This document shows, in pieces, positions 43,535-52,957 of a stretch of 64,000 nucleotides of DNA. The stretch comes from Seonamhaeicola sediminis (GTDB lineage: Bacteria; Bacteroidota; Bacteroidia; Flavobacteriales; Flavobacteriaceae), in contig NZ_SMZJ02000004.1 in the NCBI RefSeq assembly GCF_004358095.2, positions 570,030 through 634,029 of the forward strand, written 5' to 3'. A program made the position numbers and the translations under genes. Below the pieces are notes generated by a model. The model saw nothing but the letters and a program-made list of their open reading frames with translations. It was not told where the DNA came from and did not search any database. Every line of letters begins with the position of its first letter. The stretch's first letter is position 1.

Positions 43535-44203
43535 ATGAAGTATTTTATTTTAATCTTTTCTTTTGTAACCTCTCTAAGTTTATATGCCCAAAGGCCAGAT
43601 GGAGGAGGCGGTTTTCAAAGAGGGAATCAGGGTGATAGACCAATACAAGGTGGCGAGCCTCAAGGACAAAGACTGGGTAAATTTGATCCTTACAAATCAG
43701 CAGGTATAGTATATCTTGATGTTGAAACTGTTATAAAAAAACTTAAAATCAAAAATGATAAAGAGCTAAAGCAGAACGTTGAAGCGGTTATTTTAGATTA
43801 CAATAAAAGATTAAAGGAAATTAGTTTAGAGAACAAAACTAATTTTGATACACTTAATGTATACATGAACAACACCTTAAAGTTATTAATGCTAAATGGT
43901 GAAGACTCAAATAAAATGCAAGAAGTAAGAGCGTCTGTTAGAGATAAAATAAAGCCTGTGAGACAAATGGTGATGGAAGAAGAAAGACATCTAAATAAGT
44001 CGGTTACAAGTCTATTAGATGAAAAGCAACTAAAGCGTTGGAAAAACTACATTAAGGAATTTAAAACTAGCTCAAGACCTCAGAGAAATGGAGGACAAAG
44101 ACCAAATGGAAATACTCAAGGTAATTTTCAAAGGGGATTAAATCAACAAGGTTATGGCTCTCAAGGTGGACAAGGATTTAGTGGAGGAGGTAGACAAAGG
44201 TAA
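43535..44203 (+). CDS. Secreted protein with Gly/Arg/Gln-rich ends
   Basis: The protein of 222 residues starts with a signal peptide (MKYFILIFSFVTSLSLYA, cut before Q). A Gly/Arg/Gln-rich stretch follows. The middle, about residues 55-175, is a helical charged domain (YLDVETVIKKLKIKND, LNKSVTSLLDEKQLKRWKNY) reminiscent of Spy-like periplasmic helical proteins. The tail is again Gly/Gln/Arg-rich. I do not recognise a specific family. It starts 18 bp after the helicase stop and may be on the same transcript. Confidence 0.65.
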   Translation: MKYFILIFSFVTSLSLYAQRPDGGGGFQRGNQGDRPIQGGEPQGQRLGKFDPYKSAGIVYLDVETVIKKLKIKNDKELKQNVEAVILDYNKRLKEISLENKTNFDTLNVYMNNTLKLLMLNGEDSNKMQEVRASVRDKIKPVRQMVMEEERHLNKSVTSLLDEKQLKRWKNYIKEFKTSSRPQRNGGQRPNGNTQGNFQRGLNQQGYGSQGGQGFSGGGRQR

Positions 44204-44292
44204 TTGTTACAATAGTTTACCTAACATCAATCTATTAACAGAAGTCGAGCAGGATTTTAAAATGTATTTTACAGGAATATTTATAAATAAGC

Positions 44293-45159
44293 CTACAAAT
44301 TATTAATTAAGAAAACTTTAAGTTTAGTCCAAGTATCTAAGAGGTTTAAACCAGTCCAACCATGACCTTCATTTGAGTATAATGTAAATTGGTGATTTAC
44401 ATTTAATGCTATAAGTCTGTCTCTTAAATTGGTTCCTTGACTTGTAGGAACCAGTGGGTCTTGCCCTCCATAAAATAAAATTGTGGAAGGAGCATTTGGA
44501 GTCACTTGGTGAAAGGGGCTTATTTCTTCTAAAAAAGCTATAGTTGGATTTGGTTCAAAAGCATCAATAAGTGGTTGCAATTCAGGGTTAGAATTATTTA
44601 AATAAACAGGGTCTGTAAAGTTGGTTGGTCCTACAATACTACAAACCATGTTTACATTGGAATTGATGTCAAAAGCATAACTCCAGAGTAGTGATAAATG
44701 ACCACCTGCACTAACACCAATAAATCCAATTTTATCTGAAATACTATATCTTTCTTTGTTGCTTTTTAAGAAATTCACAACGTTTGTAATATCATCAATT
44801 TGCATTGGATATGGAGGGTTATTGCTATCTGCCAGTCTGTAATTAATATTAACGATGGCAATATTTGGAATTTCCAATTGAATTAAGTCTTTCAAATAAT
44901 TCATAGAGCTTTTATCTCCCGACGTCCATCCACCACCATGAACTAATATAACGGTTTTAGTATTTGAATTTCTGTTGGCAGGTAAATACAAATCAATGGT
45001 TTGATTAGCACTACTTCCATATAAAATATCTAATTTTTCATAAACTTCAGAAGTATCTAAACTATCGGTAGTATTACTTAAATCTACACTTTCTGTGGAG
45101 CAACTTAAAAAGGTTGCTAGAATCAAAATATTTAAGATGATAAATCTCAGCAATTTCAT
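44293..45159 (-). CDS. Alpha/beta-hydrolase (carboxylesterase-like) lipoprotein
   Basis: A lipoprotein of 288 residues: signal with LSCSTES, acyl-Cys at 20. A HSL/BD-FAE-type hydrolase follows: oxyanion HGGGWTSGDK, nucleophile GVSAGG, catalytic Asp in YGGQDPLVP, and His in NEGHGWTG. It probably removes acyl groups such as acetate from polysaccharides or other esters at the envelope; the substrate is unknown. Its post-cysteine start CSTESV is the same as that of the cytolysin-like lipoprotein. It is divergent from tsaC across 46 bp. Confidence 0.88.
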   Translation of the reverse strand: MKLLRFIILNILILATFLSCSTESVDLSNTTDSLDTSEVYEKLDILYGSSANQTIDLYLPANRNSNTKTVILVHGGGWTSGDKSSMNYLKDLIQLEIPNIAIVNINYRLADSNNPPYPMQIDDITNVVNFLKSNKERYSISDKIGFIGVSAGGHLSLLWSYAFDINSNVNMVCSIVGPTNFTDPVYLNNSNPELQPLIDAFEPNPTIAFLEEISPFHQVTPNAPSTILFYGGQDPLVPTSQGTNLRDRLIALNVNHQFTLYSNEGHGWTGLNLLDTWTKLKVFLINNL

Positions 45160-45205
45160 AAAAAAATAATAGTTACTTTGTAAACGCTATTGCAATGTAA
45201 ATATT

Positions 45206-45826
45206 ATGGCCGAGTTTTTAAAGATATATGAAGAAAACCCCAACCCCAAAGCGGTTGAAAAAGTAGTATCGGTTCTTAAAAGAGGGGGGTTGATTATATA
45301 TCCAACAGATACAGTTTATGGCTTAGGGTGTGATATTACAAATGTACGAGCTTTAGAGCGTGTAGCGCAAATTAAAGGCATTAAGCTGGAAAAGGCCAAC
45401 TTCTCTTTTGTTTGCCATGACTTAAGTAATTTAAGTGATTATGTGAAACAAATTGACACTTCGGTTTTTAAGATTTTAAAAAGAGCGCTTCCTGGGCCCT
45501 ACACCTTTGTGCTTCCTGGGTCTCGCACACTACCCAATGCTTTTAAAAAGAAAAAGACCGTGGGTATTCGTGTTCCAAACAACACTATTGCCACAGCTAT
45601 AGTTAAACATTTAGGTAATCCAATTATTTCTACTTCTATTTATGATGAAGACGAAGTAATTGAATACACTACAGACCCTGAGCTTATATATGAGAAATGG
45701 AGTCATTTAGTTGATTTGGTTATTGATGGTGGTTATGGTGATAACGAACCTTCAACTGTTATAGATTTATCTGGTGATGAACCTTTAATTGTTAGGGAGG
45801 GGAAAGGCAGTGTGGATATATTTTAG
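45206..45826 (+). CDS. tsaC: L-threonylcarbamoyladenylate synthase (TsaC/Sua5)
   Basis: Makes threonylcarbamoyl-AMP from threonine, bicarbonate and ATP for the tRNA modification t6A at position 37. The 206-residue protein is the short TsaC form without the Sua5 domain: GGLIIYPTDTVYGLGCDI at the N-terminus, SFVCHDLSNLSDYV, the PGPYTFVLPGS segment, KTVGIRVPNN and the end GDEPLIVREGKG. A double-use terminator follows. Confidence 0.93.
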   Translation: MAEFLKIYEENPNPKAVEKVVSVLKRGGLIIYPTDTVYGLGCDITNVRALERVAQIKGIKLEKANFSFVCHDLSNLSDYVKQIDTSVFKILKRALPGPYTFVLPGSRTLPNAFKKKKTVGIRVPNNTIATAIVKHLGNPIISTSIYDEDEVIEYTTDPELIYEKWSHLVDLVIDGGYGDNEPSTVIDLSGDEPLIVREGKGSVDIF

Positions 45827-45874
45827 ATACTACACAGTGGTATTAATTTAATAATGCTTGCAACAAAAGGACAT

Positions 45875-45907
45875 AAAAAAGCCCAACTTTAAAGTTGGGC
45901 CTTTTAA
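45875..45907. terminator. Bidirectional terminator between tsaC and the OmpA lipoprotein gene
   Basis: A stem of about 12-14 bp (AAAAGCCCAACTTT / AAAGTTGGGCCTTTT) with almost no loop and A/T runs on both sides ends two convergent genes. Confidence 0.8.
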
Positions 45908-45926
45908 ATATTTTATAGAGTGTTTC

Positions 45927-46763
45927 TTAGTTGCCACCAGCAGAAAGTGTTTTCATTTCTTTCTCAATCATGTCATAAAACTGATCTATTTTCGGTAACA
46001 CTACAACACGTGTGCGTCTGTTTTTTGCTCTGTTTTCAGCAGTATCATTATCAACTAAAGGAACAAATTCTGCTCTACCAGCAGCTATAAGTTGCTCAGG
46101 TTTAACACCTAAGTCTAATAATACTCTAATAATTGAAGTAGAACGCTTAACACTTAAATCCCAGTTATCTAACAATGGCTCTTTTCTGTAAGATACATTA
46201 TCTGTGTGTCCTTCAATCATAGCTTCAAAATTTGGTTTGCTATTGATAACTTTAGCTACTTTTGCAAGTACATCTTTGGCTTGTGAAGTAACAGTATAAC
46301 TACCACTCTTAAATAATAATTTGTCTGCAATGGAGATAAAAACAACACCTTTTTCTACACTAACTTCAATATCTGGATCATTGATACCTACTTCGCGTTT
46401 TAAACTAGTTACTAACGCTAAAGTAACGCTATCCTTTTTATTTATGGCATCTTGTAAACGCGTAATTTTTAGGTCTTTTTCTTGAAGGCTTTCAAGAGTT
46501 TTTTCTATACTACTAGCACTTTTAGAAGATATGATTTGTAAATTGTCAATTTGATTGTTTAGTCTATCTACTTGACTTTCTAGTGCTTTTGCCTTAGCTG
46601 TTGAGGATGCTCTTTCTTCTAAACAAGAGTTCAATTTTACGGTTGCAGAATTTAATAAATCTTGAGTTTCTTTTTGTTTTTCCTGCAGCGCGGTATATTC
46701 TTTTTTAGAAACGCATGAGCTTAAAATTATTAATGATAAGCTAAATAATAAGATTTTTTTCAT
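45927..46763 (-). CDS. OmpA-family peptidoglycan-binding lipoprotein
   Basis: The protein of about 278 residues begins MKKILLFSLSLIILSSC, a clear lipoprotein signal; an earlier in-frame ATG would place 18 residues before it and is rejected. Residues about 20-125 are a long coiled coil (LQEKQKETQDLL, QVDRLNNQIDNLQ). The C-terminus is an OmpA domain with FKSGSYTVTSQAKDVL, MIEGHTDN, WDLSVKRSTS and the conserved AENRAKNRRTRVVV. It links the outer membrane to the cell wall. Confidence 0.92.
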   Translation of the reverse strand: MKKILLFSLSLIILSSCVSKKEYTALQEKQKETQDLLNSATVKLNSCLEERASSTAKAKALESQVDRLNNQIDNLQIISSKSASSIEKTLESLQEKDLKITRLQDAINKKDSVTLALVTSLKREVGINDPDIEVSVEKGVVFISIADKLLFKSGSYTVTSQAKDVLAKVAKVINSKPNFEAMIEGHTDNVSYRKEPLLDNWDLSVKRSTSIIRVLLDLGVKPEQLIAAGRAEFVPLVDNDTAENRAKNRRTRVVVLPKIDQFYDMIEKEMKTLSAGGN

Positions 46764-46872
46764 AATGGTTTTTAAGAAAATTATATGGATTAATATATTT
46801 AGTTGACACTTCTGCAAAAGTATAGAAAAAACTACTTATATCGAAGTTGTTAACAAAACTTTTACGAAGTAT

Positions 46873-47862
46873 TTATAAACTTTGGTAATACTTCTTTTTA
46901 TTTACGAAATAATCTATAACTATGGATTTTCTTTGGTAATATTTAAACTTTATTTTTTGAGTTTTTCGCTTTTTTAGCATTTGTTTTAAATTACTGTAAA
47001 AGCTAAAATGAGCTTTTAAAATGGCTAAGGTGAGCCTTGGCTGAAGTTCTAGTAAAAATTTAATACCCGCAATACCATCTAAAATGAGTCTAATAAAAAT
47101 GATTGGGAATAAAGGTCCTTTGGCATTTTTGGTTAAAGCAAACAAACTATTTCTAAAATTAAGAAACGTTTTTTGGGGACTGGTATTTTTTAATGTAGCT
47201 CCGCCAATATGGTATACTTTAGAGGTACCAATATAACAAACATTAAGGCCTAAATTTTTGGCACGCCAGCAAAGGTCAATTTCTTCCATATGGGCAAAAA
47301 AGGTTTTATCAAAGCCATTTAAATTTTTAAATGTCTTTTTTCTAATAAAAAGACAAGCACCAGAAGCCCAAAAAATATCTGCAATATCATCAAATTGACC
47401 AGAGTCTTTTTCAATGGTATTAAAAATTCTACCACGGCAATAGGGGTAGCCGTATTTGTCAATAAAACCCCCAGCAGCTCCTGCATATTCAAAATAATCC
47501 TTTTGTTTGAAATCTAAGATTTTAGGTTGGATTATAACGGTTTTATTATTATTATTAAAACCTTCAATTATTGGTTGCAGCCAATTTTCTGTAACTTCAA
47601 TATCGCTATTTAATAAGCAGAAAATATCTTCTTCTAGATTTTTTAACGCATCATTATAGCCCTTAGTGAAACCACCATTTTCTTTATTTTGAATAATTTG
47701 AATTGATGGATAAAGAGACTTAACAAAGTGAACAGAATCATCTGTAGAGGCATTATCTGCCACATACACAGTAGCTTCTTTAGAGTACTCTACAACCGAA
47801 GGTAAAAATTGCTCTAATAGTGCCCTCCCGTTCCAGTTTAATATGACTACAGCTATTTTCAC
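46873..47862 (-). CDS. Family 2 glycosyltransferase
   Basis: A 329-residue GT2 enzyme of the rhamnosyl-transferase-like kind: AVVILNWNGRALLEQFLPS at the start, YVADNASTDDSV, the DxD-type CLLNSDIEV, and the acceptor-side FWASGACLFIRKKTF and MEEIDLCWRAKNLG. The C-terminus is hydrophobic then basic. The start codon is GTG and follows directly on the stop of the 147-residue gene upstream, so the two are translationally coupled. Acceptor and sugar are not predictable. Confidence 0.9.
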   Translation of the reverse strand: MKIAVVILNWNGRALLEQFLPSVVEYSKEATVYVADNASTDDSVHFVKSLYPSIQIIQNKENGGFTKGYNDALKNLEEDIFCLLNSDIEVTENWLQPIIEGFNNNNKTVIIQPKILDFKQKDYFEYAGAAGGFIDKYGYPYCRGRIFNTIEKDSGQFDDIADIFWASGACLFIRKKTFKNLNGFDKTFFAHMEEIDLCWRAKNLGLNVCYIGTSKVYHIGGATLKNTSPQKTFLNFRNSLFALTKNAKGPLFPIIFIRLILDGIAGIKFLLELQPRLTLAILKAHFSFYSNLKQMLKKRKTQKIKFKYYQRKSIVIDYFVNKKKYYQSL

Positions 47863-48306
47863 TTAATTATAATCAGGAATATCTTTTAAAAAAACATAAC
47901 GTTCATTCTTAAAGTCCATTTGGCAATAATAATGATTTAATCCGTTTGTTACCATTAAATAACTGGCATTGAGTGCCAAATTATATCTAGCAATTTGGTC
48001 GAAGGTATCCTGGTTAATCTCAATATTTGGTGCCTTACATTCTACAATTAAATGAATACTGCCATTTGGATTAAATATTACAATGTCATATCGTTTCTTC
48101 AAATCATTCACAATGAGTTCTTTTTCAATGTTAATCAATGATTTTGGATATTTTTTTTCATCAATTAGGTATTGTATACAGTGTTGTCTCACCCATTCTT
48201 CGGGCTGCAAAACCACAAACTTTTTACGAATACTATCAAAAATAGAAACTTTATTTTCGTTACTTTTGAATCGAAACGAATATATAGGGAAATTTAATTT
48301 TTGCAC
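47863..48306 (-). CDS. HSDR_N-type nuclease-fold small protein
   Basis: A protein of 147 residues carrying the N-terminal domain of type I restriction HsdR subunits as a stand-alone gene. It has the PD-(D/E)xK pattern: YDIVIFNPNGSIHLIVECKAP (Asp, then Glu-x-Lys) and DQIARYNLALNASYLMVTNG. No helicase or methylase is next to it. Such stand-alone copies are widespread in Bacteroidota and their target is unknown. It abuts the glycosyltransferase gene with no base between. Confidence 0.85.
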   Translation of the reverse strand: MQKLNFPIYSFRFKSNENKVSIFDSIRKKFVVLQPEEWVRQHCIQYLIDEKKYPKSLINIEKELIVNDLKKRYDIVIFNPNGSIHLIVECKAPNIEINQDTFDQIARYNLALNASYLMVTNGLNHYYCQMDFKNERYVFLKDIPDYN

Positions 48307-48430
48307 TACACAAATTTAGAATTATAATGTCATTTGGAGTTATTTTTGTTAGAAATATTATCTGTGAGTTCTCAAAATTTGATTCAAAAAAATTCTAATA
48401 GAACTAACTTAACCCAGAAAAACTAGACCT

Positions 48431-49435
48431 TTGGACGAAGTCAAACAGCTTGTAACTGATATTAAAAACCGTAATCTAAAACCCATTTATTTTTTAATGG
48501 GAGAAGAGCCTTATTACATTGATAAGATTTCAGATTTTATTGAAGATAATGTGTTGACTGAGGAAGAACGCGGATTTAATCAAATGGTTTTGTATGGACG
48601 CGATGTATCAGTTGAAGACATCGTGGGTAATGCTAAACGTTTTCCTATGATGGCGGAGTATCAGGTAGTAATAATTAAAGAAGCCCAAGACCTTTCACGT
48701 ACCATAGAAAAACTGGCTTCTTATGCTGAAAACCCACAACCCACAACAGTTTTAGTAGTTAACTACAAGTATAAAAAAATAGATAAACGTAAAGCACTTT
48801 ACAAGGCCATAAAGAAAACAGGTGTTGTATACGAAAGCAAAAAGCTTTATGAAAACCAGGTAGCTGACTGGATTAGACGTGTTTTGTCGCCAAAGGGTTA
48901 TTCTATTACACCTAAAGCTGCTCAGATGTTAGTGGAGTTTTTAGGAACCGATTTGAGTAAAATCAATAACGAGTTAGAAAAACTGCAAATAATTTTACCA
49001 AAAGACTCTCAAATTACTCCGGAACACATCGAGGAAAATATTGGAATTAGTAAAGATTTTAATAATTTTGAATTACGTAAGGCTATAGGAGAGCGCAATG
49101 CCATTAAGGCCTACAGAATAGTCAATTACTTTGCTGACAACCCCAAGGACAATCCAATGGTGGTCACCGTTTCGTTACTATTTAATTTCTTTTCACAATT
49201 GCTTCATTTTCATGGCTTGAATGATAAATCACCAAGAAATGTAGCGTCGGCTTTAAAAGTAAATCCTTATTTTGTTAATGAATATATTACTGCTGCCAGA
49301 AATTACCCTATGAAAAAAGTGAGTACGGTTGTGGCTACTTTAAGAACCTTTGATGTAAAAAGCAAAGGCGTTGGTGCCAACGCAGTGTCTCAAGGAGATT
49401 TATTAAGAGAACTACTTTCTATTATTTTAAATTAA
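48431..49435 (+). CDS. holA: DNA polymerase III delta subunit
   Basis: The 334-residue clamp-loader subunit that opens the beta clamp. Seen are LKPIYFLMGEEPYYIDKISDFIE (HolA opening), VVIIKEAQDL, TVLVVNYKYKKIDKRKALYK, and the C-terminal collar domain FADNPKDNPMVVTVSLLFNF and LRELLSIIL. The start is TTG; no ATG lies between the upstream stop and the conserved MDEVKQLVTDIKNR. It ends 4 bp before the stop of the convergent transporter gene. Confidence 0.93.
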   Translation: MDEVKQLVTDIKNRNLKPIYFLMGEEPYYIDKISDFIEDNVLTEEERGFNQMVLYGRDVSVEDIVGNAKRFPMMAEYQVVIIKEAQDLSRTIEKLASYAENPQPTTVLVVNYKYKKIDKRKALYKAIKKTGVVYESKKLYENQVADWIRRVLSPKGYSITPKAAQMLVEFLGTDLSKINNELEKLQIILPKDSQITPEHIEENIGISKDFNNFELRKAIGERNAIKAYRIVNYFADNPKDNPMVVTVSLLFNFFSQLLHFHGLNDKSPRNVASALKVNPYFVNEYITAARNYPMKKVSTVVATLRTFDVKSKGVGANAVSQGDLLRELLSIILN

Positions 49436-49439
49436 ACCT

Positions 49440-50933
49440 CTATAAATAAACCGAAAGAGTTAATACAAGCATAGTAAAAATAAGGAGTATAATTACTAGT
49501 GGCATTACAAACTTTAACCATTTATTATAACCTACTTTTACTATAGCTAATGAAGCTAGAATTAAACCAGTAGGGTTTATAAAAGCGAATAATCCCATAC
49601 CATATTGGTAAGCGTTTACAACATACTCTCTGCCTATGCCAATACCATCGGCTAGGGGAGACATAATGGGCATGGTTAAAACGGCCATTCCAGAGGATGA
49701 TGGAATAAAAAAAGACAACCCCCCATAAATATATAACATAGCATTTATGAAGACACCCTTATTCATATCGTTAGTAGCAGTACTCGCATAATACAGCATG
49801 GTATCACTTATTTGACCATCATCCATAAGCACAGAAACACCTCTGGCAATACCAATAATAATAGCAACACCCAACAAATCTCCAGCGCCTTTTACAAAGA
49901 TTTCAACAAAAGTATATTCTTTAATTTGACCAATAACACCAATAACAATGGCCCCAACAAAAAAGACAGCTGTCATTTCTTCAAACCACCATTCAAACAT
50001 AGATACACCAATGACCATCACAATAAAGCATAAAGCAAATACGGTTAAAATTAAAACTGTTTTAGCTGTAAGTTTTTCATTTGAATTAATCTTGCTTTTA
50101 AATTGATTTTCTATAGCTTCTTTTTGGTCAAATATCACAGATTTTGAGGGGTCGTTTTTTACACGTTTGGCATAAACAAGAATATAGATAACACAAATGA
50201 GCAACCCAATTATCCACATAATTATTCTGGTAGTTAATCCAGTTGTCCAATTAATTCCCGCAGCATCTGATGCAATTATGGCACTAAACGGATTTACCGT
50301 AGAGCACATAGTGCCAATAGATGAGCCAATATAAATACAAGCAAGGGCTACCATGGCATCATATTTAGCAGCCAAAAAAATAGGAATTAAAATTGGGTAG
50401 AAAGCAATGGTCTCTTCGGCTAACCCAAAAGTAGTGCCTCCTAATGCAATAAGCGTGGTAACCATTATAATTAAAATAAACTCTTTACCCTTTAAAGTTA
50501 TTGCTAGCCATGATATACCTACATCAAAAGCTCCAGTATAGTTCATGATTCCTATTAAACCACCGATAAAAAGTACTAGAAAAATAATATCTGCAGCTTC
50601 AATAATGCCTTTTATTGGTGATTTGATTAATGCTGAAATCCCTTGGGGTGTTGCTTCAACTTTTTTGAATGTGTCTGGAATACTAATAGGTTTCCAAATG
50701 TCTCCATTTGTGAATTTTTCCAATGGAATTTTAATATTAAGATTGTTTAAAGTTTCTTGGGTTGCATCTAAGGTTTGGGTATTTTTAAAACTGGTCCTTA
50801 TAAAAGAATCTTCAGTTTTGTTGTAGGTTATGGTGTCATATTTTCCCGAAGGTACAATCCAAGTTAAAATTGCAGTAAGGGCCGCAATGATTAAAAGAAT
50901 AGTTTGAGCGGTTGGAAATTTTATTTTTTTCAA
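49440..50933 (-). CDS. YfcC-family membrane transporter
   Basis: A 497-residue integral membrane protein with about 12 helices. Family marks are LTAILTWIVPSGKYDTI near the N-terminus, LFIGGLIGIMNYTGAFD, GGTTFGLAEETIAFYPILIP and MPIMSPLADGIGIGREYVVNA. The YfcC/DcuC-like group is thought to carry carboxylates or amino acids; the substrate here is not known. Divergent from ung across 63 bp. Confidence 0.88.
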   Translation of the reverse strand: MKKIKFPTAQTILLIIAALTAILTWIVPSGKYDTITYNKTEDSFIRTSFKNTQTLDATQETLNNLNIKIPLEKFTNGDIWKPISIPDTFKKVEATPQGISALIKSPIKGIIEAADIIFLVLFIGGLIGIMNYTGAFDVGISWLAITLKGKEFILIIMVTTLIALGGTTFGLAEETIAFYPILIPIFLAAKYDAMVALACIYIGSSIGTMCSTVNPFSAIIASDAAGINWTTGLTTRIIMWIIGLLICVIYILVYAKRVKNDPSKSVIFDQKEAIENQFKSKINSNEKLTAKTVLILTVFALCFIVMVIGVSMFEWWFEEMTAVFFVGAIVIGVIGQIKEYTFVEIFVKGAGDLLGVAIIIGIARGVSVLMDDGQISDTMLYYASTATNDMNKGVFINAMLYIYGGLSFFIPSSSGMAVLTMPIMSPLADGIGIGREYVVNAYQYGMGLFAFINPTGLILASLAIVKVGYNKWLKFVMPLVIILLIFTMLVLTLSVYL

Positions 50934-50996
50934 CTGAAAATATTTTTAATTCCCCCGAAGATAATATTATTTTAGTTTGAATTATAAACTCTCATT

Positions 50997-51662
50997 ATGA
51001 ATGTAGATATTCACCCTAGTTGGAAATCCTATTTAGAAGAAGAATTCAATAAACCTTATTTTAAAAATTTGGTAGATTTTGTAAAATCAGAATACCAAAA
51101 CCATACGTGTTTTCCTCCCGGGAAAAAGATATTTAATGCCTTTAACCATTGTTATTTTAACGATGTTAAGGTGGTTATTATTGGTCAAGATCCGTATCAT
51201 GGGCCTGGACAAGCCAATGGTTTGTGTTTTTCTGTTAATGACGATATAGTACATCCACCATCTTTAATAAATATTTTTAAGGAAATTGAAACCGATCTTG
51301 GTATTCCATACCCAAAAAGTGGCAATTTAATAAGGTGGTCAGAGCAAGGAATTATGCTTTTAAATGCTACGCTTACAGTACGTGCACACAATGCAGGAAG
51401 CCATCAAAAAAAAGGCTGGGAGATATTTACTGATACTGTTATTAAGATTATAAGTGAGCATAAAACAGATGTAGTTTTTTTACTATGGGGAGGCTATGCA
51501 AAACAAAAAACTAAACTAATTGATAAAAAAAAGCATCATATTTTAACATCAGGTCACCCTTCCCCCTTAAGTGCTAATAGGGGTTATTGGTTTGGTAATA
51601 AGCACTTTAGTAAAACCAATAATATTTTGAGAGATTTAAAAATTTCCCAAATTAAATGGTAG
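50997..51662 (+). CDS. ung: Uracil-DNA glycosylase
   Basis: Removes uracil from DNA at the start of base-excision repair. The 221-residue family 1 enzyme has the water-activating motif GQDPYHGPGQANGLCFSV with the catalytic Asp, the Leu-loop HPSPLSANRGYW with the catalytic His, and LLNATLTVRAHNAGSHQKKG, the usual middle block. It is followed by a convergent 58-codon gene. Confidence 0.97.
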   Translation: MNVDIHPSWKSYLEEEFNKPYFKNLVDFVKSEYQNHTCFPPGKKIFNAFNHCYFNDVKVVIIGQDPYHGPGQANGLCFSVNDDIVHPPSLINIFKEIETDLGIPYPKSGNLIRWSEQGIMLLNATLTVRAHNAGSHQKKGWEIFTDTVIKIISEHKTDVVFLLWGGYAKQKTKLIDKKKHHILTSGHPSPLSANRGYWFGNKHFSKTNNILRDLKISQIKW

Positions 51663-51674
51663 TATGTTGGCCGA

Positions 51675-51851
51675 CTAACTTCCTGTTGGTGCTAATACCT
51701 TCTTACTCGAAGCAAAGGATGTATTTGGGTGTATTACAATTGGTCTTCTAGTAGCTTTAGGAGACTTTTTGGTTTTGTTAACACTAAATTTTAATAAAAT
51801 AAAGTTAATGAGAACCAATACAGAAATGATAAAAGTAATTGTTAATAACAT
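51675..51851 (-). CDS. 58-residue single-span membrane protein ending in LAPTGS
   Basis: A short frame, MLLTITFIISVLVLINFILL, then a basic stretch (KTKKSPKATRRPIVI) and the end KVLAPTGS. One membrane helix covers residues about 2-21, with a positively charged cytoplasmic tail. From memory, small proteins of the same shape with this tail occur next to ung in other flavobacteria, which supports it as a real gene. It is convergent with ung, 12 bp apart. The gap beyond it to menB (about 265 bp) is very AT-rich and holds no gene that I can see. Function unknown. Confidence 0.65.
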   Translation of the reverse strand: MLLTITFIISVLVLINFILLKFSVNKTKKSPKATRRPIVIHPNTSFASSKKVLAPTGS

Positions 51852-52093
51852 AGGCGTTTAGGGATTAAAAACTTAGGCAAAATACATATTTTTTCGATTA
51901 AATGCAAATTTATCTAAATAATACTACGTTTACACTACAAAAATAATAAAAAAAAGACTACATAAACATACGTGCTTCTACTTAATTTTCTTTTTATAGA
52001 ATACATAATTTTTGATATTAGTTTTAGTTAATATGTGAATTTTTTAACTCAAAATTTATTTAATTAATAGCTACCTATTTCTTGAAATAAATT

Positions 52094-52101
52094 TATTTTT
52101 G
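52094..52101 (+). promoter_or_regulatory. Possible -7 box for the men cluster
   Basis: TATTTTTG fits TAnnTTTG and lies 15 bp before the menB ATG. A TTG -33 box at the right distance is not seen, so confidence is low. Confidence 0.3.
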
Positions 52102-52116
52102 ATAAAAATCTAAAAT

Positions 52117-52956
52117 ATGGAGAAAGCCAATTGGGTTACAGCCAAAGAATACGAAGACATTACGTATAAGAAATGTAATGGTGTGGCTAGGATAGCATTT
52201 AACAGACCAAATGTTAGGAACGCATTCAGACCCAAAACTACCAGTGAGTTATACGATGCTTTTTATGATGCCAATGAAGATATAAACATTGGTGTGGTAT
52301 TGTTATCGGCCGAGGGACCTTCCACCAAAGACGGGGTTTATTCTTTTTGTAGTGGTGGAGACCAAAAGGCTAGGGGCCATCAAGGATATGTGGGTGAAGA
52401 TGGTTATCACCGTTTAAATATTTTAGAAGTACAACGCTTAATTAGGTTTATGCCAAAGGCGGTGATAGCAGTTGTTCCTGGTTGGGCAGTTGGTGGTGGT
52501 CATAGTTTACATGTGGTTTGTGATTTAACCCTTGCCAGCAATGAGCACGCTATTTTTAAACAAACAGATGCTGATGTAACCAGCTTTGACGGCGGTTATG
52601 GATCGGCATATTTAGCGAAAATGGTTGGGCAGAAAAAAGCACGGGAAATTTTCTTTTTAGGAAGAAACTACTCTGCGCAAGAGGCTTTTGAAATGGGAAT
52701 GGTTAATGCAGTAATTCCTCATAACGAACTTGAAGACACTGCTTACCAATGGGCACAAGAAATACTAGCTAAATCTCCTACCTCCATCAAGATGCTTAAA
52801 TTTGCTATGAACCTAACGGATGATGGGATGGTTGGTCAGCAGGTATTTGCTGGTGAAGCCACTAGATTAGCTTATATGACAGACGAAGCAAAAGAGGGGA
52901 GAGATGCTTTTCTAGAGAAGAGGGCACCCAACTTTGAAAAAAAATGGATTCCATAA
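52117..52956 (+). CDS. menB: 1,4-dihydroxy-2-naphthoyl-CoA synthase
   Basis: Closes the second ring in menaquinone synthesis from o-succinylbenzoyl-CoA. The 279 residues match the MenB crotonase family: RIAFNRPNVRNAFRPKTTSE, the FCSGGDQKARGHQGYV segment, PGWAVGGGHSLHVVCDL and FDGGYGSAYLAKMVGQKKA, with the Asp of TDADVTSFDGG in the active site. It heads the cluster; menA starts after only 1 bp. Confidence 0.96.
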   Translation: MEKANWVTAKEYEDITYKKCNGVARIAFNRPNVRNAFRPKTTSELYDAFYDANEDINIGVVLLSAEGPSTKDGVYSFCSGGDQKARGHQGYVGEDGYHRLNILEVQRLIRFMPKAVIAVVPGWAVGGGHSLHVVCDLTLASNEHAIFKQTDADVTSFDGGYGSAYLAKMVGQKKAREIFFLGRNYSAQEAFEMGMVNAVIPHNELEDTAYQWAQEILAKSPTSIKMLKFAMNLTDDGMVGQQVFAGEATRLAYMTDEAKEGRDAFLEKRAPNFEKKWIP

Positions 52957-52957
52957 T

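Noticed and set aside
47863-48306. HSDR_N protein as part of a type I restriction system
   Set aside because: No HsdM, HsdS or helicase part is nearby; it is a stand-alone gene coupled to a glycosyltransferase.
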